NCBI RefSeq assembly: GCF_030440425.1
Contig: NZ_CP098023.1
Coordinates: forward strand, 2,469,501-2,533,500
Length of the DNA stretch: 64,000 bases
Direction of reading: 5' to 3'
From: Microbulbifer sp. MI-G
GTDB lineage: Bacteria; Pseudomonadota; Gammaproteobacteria; Pseudomonadales; Cellvibrionaceae
Positions within the stretch are counted from its first letter, which is position 1, and each line of letters begins with the position of its first letter. Below the pieces are notes generated by a model. The model made no database searches and was not told the origin of the DNA. It was given only the letters and a program-made list of their open reading frames with translations. Positions 59,374-64,000 of the stretch are shown in pieces. The position numbers and the translations under genes are program-made.

Positions 59374-59934
59374 CTATTGCGCCTGCCCCGGCTTTTGCCG
59401 ATGGGGCGTTCTGTTGGGGTCCAACCCCAGCACCTCAGCTGTGTGATTGAAGCCCAGCACCAGTTCCATCACCCCCAGCGCCTCCAGCAGTTCTTCATCC
59501 CTGGCTCCCAGTTTGCGTGCCGTGGCAATAAGATGCTTGCGGTGGTCGCTTGGAGCACTATTGGCATTTCGTGCCAGATCAAACAGTGCCTGTTCCTTCT
59601 CTGAAAAATGTACATGTTTTGGGTTTGTGCGAATACGCAGGATTTCTGCAGAGACTACACCCAGCATTTGCAGGGAGGTGCTGTGGTGATAAATGCCGTA
59701 ATCGCAATGGTTGTCCGAAGATAGCGCAAGGCCGATCGCTTCCTTGAGCTGTGCCGACAGGCAGCCGTGCAACATAATCGCCCTGAACTTGTGCCAGTTG
59801 GCTTCCAGAAGCCCCCGGTGGTGGGCATAGACCCGAAACAGGCTGGGAACAGCACCCAATTCATCTTCTATTTCCGCAAAGATGCCGCTCACTGTATCGG
59901 AACCGGGGTACTGCACCGGAGAGATACTACACAT
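59374..59934 (-). CDS. AhpD-like carboxymuconolactone decarboxylase-family protein
   Basis: A 186-residue peroxidase-related protein. FAEIEDELGAVPSLFRVYAHHRGLLEANWHKFRAIM and the active-site region NHCDYGIYHHS are of the AhpD/CMD family. The catalytic C-x-x-C is C-x-x-x-I here: only the first Cys remains, with the following His, so thioredoxin-like peroxidase activity is doubtful. The C-terminal GVMELVLGFNHTAEVLG is conserved. It converges on the DUF1328 gene and diverges from dinB. Confidence 0.85.
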   Translation of the reverse strand: MCSISPVQYPGSDTVSGIFAEIEDELGAVPSLFRVYAHHRGLLEANWHKFRAIMLHGCLSAQLKEAIGLALSSDNHCDYGIYHHSTSLQMLGVVSAEILRIRTNPKHVHFSEKEQALFDLARNANSAPSDHRKHLIATARKLGARDEELLEALGVMELVLGFNHTAEVLGLDPNRTPHRQKPGQAQ

Positions 59935-60020
59935 TATTTCACCACCTATGCTTCCAACTTACCCATCCCTGTAAACACAAAACACTACCTGGCGCAGCAA
60001 ACACTGTATATAATCCCAGC

Positions 60021-61097
60021 ATGCGAAAGATCATTCACTGTGACTGCGATTGTTTCTATGCTTCGGTTGAAATGCGTGACGATCCCAACCTGCGTGGTCG
60101 CCCGTTGGCCGTAGGTGGCAGCAGTGACCGCCGCGGGGTGATCTCAACCTGTAACTATGAAGCACGCCATTATGGTGTACGCTCCGCCATGCCCACTGCC
60201 CAGGCCAAGAAACTCTGTCCTGATTTGATTGTAGTACCCGGTAATATGGCTAAATATCGTGAGGTCAGCGGTCAGATTCGAGAGATCCTGCAGGATTACA
60301 GCGATAGGATTGAGCCCCTGTCCCTAGATGAGGCTTTCCTGGATGTGAGTAGCAGTACCCGCTGTTGCGGCAGCGCCACCCTGATTGCGGGGGAGATCCG
60401 CCAACGGGTGCATGACAGCCTCGGTATCACCATTTCCGCCGGCGTGGCTCCCAACAAGTTCCTGGCCAAAATTGCCAGTGACTGGCGCAAACCCGATGGC
60501 CTCACAATCATTACCCCCGATGAGGTGGACGGATTTGTGCTGCGCCTGCCAGTGCACAAAATCCACGGCGTGGGCCGCGTTACTGCAGAGAAATTGCACC
60601 GACAGGGCATCCGAACCTGTTTTGATCTGAGGCGTTACTCCCCGATTGAATTGAGCAAGGCCTTCGGAAAATTTGGGCGCCGTCTCTATGAGTTGAGCCG
60701 GGGAATCGACGAGCGCCCAGTGAGTGGCGACAATACCCGCAAGAGTGTGAGTGTGGAGCACACCTTTAGTGAAGACCTGTGGGCATTTGATGATTGGCTG
60801 GAACAATTGGCCTCTCTGTATGTGCGCCTGCTGGAGCGACTGGAAAAGCTCGGTTCCCGCTATGAGATTAATAGCGCCATCGTCAAGGTGAAATATTCGG
60901 ACTTCTCTTTGAGCACACACGAGCGCAGCAGCCGTGCAGGACGGATTTCTGAGTTCCGGCAACTGTTGCAGGAGTGCCGGGAGAAGCGCCCGGCCCCGAT
61001 CCGTCTGCTGGGCATTGGAGTAAAGCTCACGGATCTGCGGGCCGGACAGGGGCCACAACAATTGCCTTTGCCCCTGCCGGCATTAAAATACATTTGA
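60021..61097 (+). CDS. dinB: DNA polymerase IV (DinB)
   Basis: A 358-residue Y-family polymerase. Catalytic motifs are IIHCDCDCFYASVEMRDDP and LDEAFLDVS, where Asp8, Asp (SLDEAF) and Glu bind metal. A helix-hairpin-helix (VHKIHGVGRVTAEKLHRQG), little-finger domain and terminal beta-clamp-binding motif QLPLPL are present. An unusual CDCDCFYAS replaces the common DMDCFFAS. Upstream, CTGTATATAATCCCAG (60008-60023 region) combines a TATAAT-like -10 with only one good LexA half-site. The ATG lies very close to that -10, hinting at a leaderless mRNA. Confidence 0.95.
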   Translation: MRKIIHCDCDCFYASVEMRDDPNLRGRPLAVGGSSDRRGVISTCNYEARHYGVRSAMPTAQAKKLCPDLIVVPGNMAKYREVSGQIREILQDYSDRIEPLSLDEAFLDVSSSTRCCGSATLIAGEIRQRVHDSLGITISAGVAPNKFLAKIASDWRKPDGLTIITPDEVDGFVLRLPVHKIHGVGRVTAEKLHRQGIRTCFDLRRYSPIELSKAFGKFGRRLYELSRGIDERPVSGDNTRKSVSVEHTFSEDLWAFDDWLEQLASLYVRLLERLEKLGSRYEINSAIVKVKYSDFSLSTHERSSRAGRISEFRQLLQECREKRPAPIRLLGIGVKLTDLRAGQGPQQLPLPLPALKYI

Positions 61098-61373
61098 TGC
61101 CGAATGCTTCAATAAAATAACCACCTCTTCTGCAACTATCAACTTATGGCGCACACCGATACCCGGAAGTTCACCGGGACATTCGGAGCCATCTATACTT
61201 GCTGGGCTCTCGGATATACAAACCTCAGTTACGCTTAACCCGGCCGACTAGTGAGCCGAAAAATAAATACCACGCTTAGCCGTACTATAATTTTCTTTAC
61301 TATTGCCGCTTTCCTTCAGAGTCCTCGGGGAGTTGCCCGGGCCTGAATTGTCCGCGTACGGAGGCGCGACACA

Positions 61374-61901
61374 TTGTCCCGCAAGGCATTCCGACACCTC
61401 TCTGACGAGGCGCTTCTCAAGCATTACAGGGAGACGCGAAAGCCCGCCATTTTCCATTTGTTGTACGCGCGTCACAAGGATGCACTCTACCGCTATTGCG
61501 TACAATTGGCACCGGCTTCTACTGAGCAATTGCTGGGAGACCTTTGGCAGGACATTCTGGAAAGACCTCCACAACTTGACCGTCAGCTTCTGCGAAACTG
61601 GCTGTTTATCCAGGTGAATATATTACTGAGCAAACAGGCCAACAGAAGCTGTGAAGCGCAAACCTACAACAGAAACCATCAGGGTACTGTGCTCAGCACC
61701 ATACAGAAACTGCCCGCGAAGCAGCGCAATGTGTTGCTGCTGTATGTGGAATGCAGACTGTCTTTGGCAACCATCGCAGATATAGAACGCATTTCCCTGA
61801 AAACCTGTCGCGAGTTGTACCACAGTGCCCGGGAAGCGGTCGAAACACAAATCTACGGCACGCACCGAAAGCCCTGGCAAATGCAGACCATTGAAGAGTG
61901 A
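61374..61901 (+). CDS. ECF-like sigma factor
   Basis: A 175-residue RNA polymerase sigma factor of the ECF type. Region 2 is AIFHLLYARHKDALYRYCVQLAP...LGDLWQDILE; region 4 is TIQKLPAKQRNVLLLYVECRLSLATIADIERISLKTCRELYHSAREAV with an HTH. The start is TTG at 61374, supported by CGGAGGCG eight bases before. It is followed 13 bp later by a membrane protein likely to be its anti-sigma partner. Region 4 has a Glu-Thr-x-Tyr end, and the target promoters are not visible here. Confidence 0.85.
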   Translation: MSRKAFRHLSDEALLKHYRETRKPAIFHLLYARHKDALYRYCVQLAPASTEQLLGDLWQDILERPPQLDRQLLRNWLFIQVNILLSKQANRSCEAQTYNRNHQGTVLSTIQKLPAKQRNVLLLYVECRLSLATIADIERISLKTCRELYHSAREAVETQIYGTHRKPWQMQTIEE

Positions 61902-61914
61902 TCGAGGGAACAGT

Positions 61915-62370
61915 ATGAGTAACTGGGAGCGTCAATATCACGAAGAGGTATCCGCATTAGCCTCTCCGCAACAGCTCGATGTCCAGATTCTACAGCAGGC
62001 GAAACATTACCAGCACAAAAAGGATATCGGCCGTTTGCTTTCAAAAGTTTCTCTCAGCGGCACCGTCACTGCGGCGCTCCTGTTGCTGGTGCACCCGGCT
62101 CAACTCCTGGGAGCCTTGGCACCGGGCCGAATACCAGAGGGTGAAGTACAAATATCCAATCCCACAAAACCACAGTGGCAAGCACCCATCTTGCCCACAA
62201 TCCCGAAGGAAGACCCCTGGGTATCCTTGCACAGCCAGGTTGCCGCTGGAAACTATATTGCTCTTTGTAGCGAGTGGCGCAAACGACGCAAAGCTTCCGC
62301 AGACGCCCCATTGCCGCGGGAATTACGCAGAAGAGCACAAAAACACTGCCGCATACTGCCAAAACCTTAG
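61915..62370 (+). CDS. Membrane protein, probable anti-sigma partner
   Basis: A 151-residue protein. A soluble N-terminal part of about 45 residues (MSNWERQYHEEVSALASPQQ, QAKHYQHKKDIGR) could bind the sigma factor. One membrane helix follows at about 48-68 (SGTVTAALLLLVHPAQLLGAL), then a periplasmic proline-rich region and a Cys-containing basic tail. Gene order and topology match sigma/anti-sigma pairs, but no known anti-sigma domain is recognised, so the assignment is inferred. Confidence 0.6.
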   Translation: MSNWERQYHEEVSALASPQQLDVQILQQAKHYQHKKDIGRLLSKVSLSGTVTAALLLLVHPAQLLGALAPGRIPEGEVQISNPTKPQWQAPILPTIPKEDPWVSLHSQVAAGNYIALCSEWRKRRKASADAPLPRELRRRAQKHCRILPKP

Positions 62371-62473
62371 CTCAGAATCCCGGGCACAATCGGTATTCTG
62401 TTTGAGTGAGCTAAAGCATAAGGAAGAATTGCTGAAGACTTAACTCTCTATTGGATTACTCAGTAACCGCAAC

Positions 62474-63250
62474 TCAAAAAGCCGATAAACCGCCGTCCAC
62501 CGCCAATGCCTGCCCGGAAACATAAGTCATCTTGGGCGAAAGTAATAACAACATGGCCGCAACCACTTCCTCTGCTTCTCCCAGGCGTTTCATCGGGCAA
62601 CCCCCGGCCAGAAATGCCTGCATTGCTTCCGGGTCCGCTTTGGGGGCTTCCATCCTGGCCAACATGGGGGTCTGGCAATAAAAAGGGCAAATGGCATTGA
62701 CACGAATCCCATACCTGGCATTTTCCAGAGCCGCTGTCTTGGTCAAGCCGATCACACCGTGTTTGGCCGCCGCATAAGCGGCAATTTTGGGTGCACCACC
62801 TAAACCAGCCATGGAAGCCACATTGAGCACGGTACCGCCACGCTCCCTCATCAATGGCAACTGTTGCTTGAGACCAAAGAATACCCCTTTCAGATTGACA
62901 TTGTACTGCAGGTCCATCGTCGCTTCGTTCGTGTCCTCTAAGGCCATCATGGGAGGCGCAATACCGGCGTTGTTAACCGCAATATCCAGCCGACCATACT
63001 CAGACTGGGACAACTCGGCCAAAGAAAGACCATCTGCCTCAACGGCAACATCGCAGCCCTGGGCACACACTGCAATACCGCTGCTGGCCAATGTATCCGC
63101 AAAGGTCACCAGTTCCGCTGTATTGATATCTCCCAGTACCAGTCTGGCACCGCGAACACCCAGCTCCCGAGCCAAAAGCCTGCCAAAGCCGCTGGCAGCG
63201 CCGGTAACCAGGGCGACCTGCCCGCTGAAATCCAGTATGGGGTCCCGCAT
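62474..63250 (-). CDS. Short-chain dehydrogenase/reductase
   Basis: A 258-residue classical SDR. TGAASGFGRLLARELG (nucleotide-binding T-G-x3-G-x-G), LGDINTAE, an NNAGIAPP motif, active site Ser in VASMAGLGG with Y-A-A-A-K catalytic pair in AYAAAKHG, and substrate loop GIRVNAICPFYCQTPML. The terminal YVSGQALAVDGG is canonical. It starts at ATG 63248-63250 after AGGAGT. NAD(P)-dependent oxidation or reduction of an alcohol/ketone is expected; the acidic residue after the second strand (GDI) favours NAD(H). Substrate unknown. Confidence 0.93.
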   Translation of the reverse strand: MRDPILDFSGQVALVTGAASGFGRLLARELGVRGARLVLGDINTAELVTFADTLASSGIAVCAQGCDVAVEADGLSLAELSQSEYGRLDIAVNNAGIAPPMMALEDTNEATMDLQYNVNLKGVFFGLKQQLPLMRERGGTVLNVASMAGLGGAPKIAAYAAAKHGVIGLTKTAALENARYGIRVNAICPFYCQTPMLARMEAPKADPEAMQAFLAGGCPMKRLGEAEEVVAAMLLLLSPKMTYVSGQALAVDGGLSAF

Positions 63251-63414
63251 AGTTAACTCCTTTCACAGGTGCTCTACAAATTATTAAATTCAATAGGTTA
63301 AAACTTGTTTGGTACAAGCAGGATCAAGATAAACTGTTCTACAAGAAATCATTTCTTCATGTTCTGAATCACCCCGGGTTTCTCGGAGGCTAACTTTCTT
63401 GAGAGAATTAGCCA

Positions 63415-63735
63415 ATGAGCAAACGACCTGGATACTCCCCCGAAGTACGGGAACGCGCAGTTCGCATGGTGTTGACCGGCGAGCACGAGCACCAATCACG
63501 CTGGGCAGCGATCACATCTATCGCTTCCAAGATCGGCTGCACACCCGAGACCCTACGATCATGGGTCAACAAGATGGAAGTCGACAATGGTACTAAACCC
63601 GGCACCACCAGCAGCGACGCAGCCCGCCTCAAAGAGCTGGAGCGCGAAGTCCGTGAGCTGAAGCGCGCTAACGAGATCTTGCGCAAGGCTGCCGCTTTTT
63701 TCGCCCAGGCGGAGCTCGACCGCAAACCGAAGTAA
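63415..63735 (+). CDS. IS3-family transposase OrfA
   Basis: A 106-residue OrfA. Its HTH region is [14 protein letters not shown]...[15 protein letters not shown] and the leucine zipper is [32 protein letters not shown]. The conserved ending and TAATG overlap with OrfB are typical of this IS3 subgroup. Intact. It would form the OrfAB transposase by a -1 shift near the end of the gene. Confidence 0.92.
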   Translation: MSKRPGYSPEVRERAVRMVLTGEHEHQSRWAAITSIASKIGCTPETLRSWVNKMEVDNGTKPGTTSSDAARLKELEREVRELKRANEILRKAAAFFAQAELDRKPK

Positions 63736-64000
63736 TGGTGGCATTCATTGACCAGGAACGTGAGGCGCACGGTGTCGAGTCAATCTGTGAGGTTCTGCCG
63801 ATTGCACCGTCGACCTTTTACCGCTGCAAGCATCTACAGGCCAATCCAGAGCAACGCTGTGCGCGCGCTCAACGTGACGATGAGCTGAAGCCTGAGATCC
63901 AGCGGATCTACGAAGAAAACCACCGCGTCTATGGTGCACGCAAGGTCTGGAAGCAGCTTAACCGTGAAGACGTAAAGGTCGCCCGCTGCACAGTTGAACG
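63735..64000 (+). CDS. IS3-family transposase OrfB, N-terminal part (cut by window edge)
   Basis: Frame from ATG 63735-63737, which overlaps the OrfA stop. It reads [20 protein letters not shown], with LPIAPSTFYRCK and IQRIYEENHRVYGARKVWKQL, the HTH_21 domain before the rve core. The catalytic D-D-E triad lies outside the window. Confidence 0.9.
   Translation, partial: MVAFIDQEREAHGVESICEVLPIAPSTFYRCKHLQANPEQRCARAQRDDELKPEIQRIYEENHRVYGARKVWKQLNREDVKVARCTVE

Larger units (their letters stand above)
63365..64000 (+). mobile_element. IS3-family insertion sequence, left part
   Basis: Left end TGAATCACCCCGGGTTTC starts at 63365, a typical IS3-group terminal sequence (TGAATC-x-CCCCGG). orfA and the beginning of orfB follow on the plus strand and the element runs off the window. 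It differs from the IS at 37.6 kb. Confidence 0.8.

Noticed and set aside
60004..60023. A LexA box for dinB
   Set aside because: CTGTATATAATCCCAG has only one good half-site and coincides with a -10 element, so SOS control is not supported by sequence alone.
61098..61373. Regulatory RNA or terminator between dinB and the sigma gene
   Set aside because: No stable hairpin with U-tract or conserved motif was seen.

Overview
The window comes from a gammaproteobacterium, probably a marine Cellvibrionales/Microbulbifer-like organism. This is inferred from the mutS-fdxA order, the dinB/DUF1328/AhpD-like neighbours and moderate-to-high GC host genes; no single marker settles the genus.

About 1-33.77 kb is the right-hand part of a P2-superfamily (Peduoviridae, HP1-type) prophage whose left end lies outside the window. 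Morphogenesis genes fill 1-19.6 kb. Going leftwards on the minus strand they are scaffold/protease O, capsid N, small terminase M, head completion L, tail completion R and S, sheath (DUF2586), tube (DUF2597), a DksA-type zinc finger, a lysis block, a tail assembly chaperone with an unmistakable -1 frameshift extension, tape measure, DUF2590 baseplate protein, J, I, a histidine-rich tail fibre, and small fibre-proximal genes. Large terminase P, portal Q and the Ogr activator run rightwards from a shared divergent promoter region.

A strikingly AT-rich accessory block (20.9-26.1 kb) sits in the position of a P2-type defence hotspot. It holds a GNAT relic, a frameshifted small gene, an ATPase-TOPRIM (OLD/PARIS-like) gene, and an operon of a PIN-domain nuclease with a SIR2 protein carrying an N-terminal nuclease-like domain. 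Two diverged direct repeats of about 230 bp bracket the PIN-SIR2 cassette. This is the strongest candidate for an undescribed anti-phage system.

The replication/control block (26.4-33.77 kb) contains a structured C4-like leader RNA, a membrane protein whose coding sequence embeds twelve palindromes at exact 21-bp spacing, a second array of 13 TGTGCCC repeats, a TOPRIM primase-helicase in place of a P2-type A protein, a tandemly duplicated Cox-like protein, an XRE repressor with palindromic operators, and a tyrosine integrase. It ends at attR, a 59-bp copy of the 3' half of tRNA-Leu(UAA).

33.8-42 kb is a patchwork of relics. It has phage-origin-like sequence repeated around a LexA-boxed HMCES/YedK cassette, a lipoprotein, a frameshifted M15 peptidase, a DUF6632 membrane protein, an IS3-family element, an IS3 relic, ArsR-VOC and O-methyltransferase genes, and an orphan umuD with a perfect LexA box but no umuC. 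41.9-46.9 kb is a TetR-adaptor-RND efflux operon. 47.2-54.5 kb holds a small membrane protein, a large secreted amidohydrolase with lectin-type domains, a secreted Cys-rich peptide and a periplasmic binding-protein-like gene, separated by long gene-poor AT-rich stretches.

55.3-64 kb is conserved chromosome: mutS, fdxA, a decayed polysaccharide deacetylase, a DUF1328 peptide, an AhpD-like protein, dinB, a sigma-factor/membrane-partner pair and an SDR. The window ends inside another IS3-family element.
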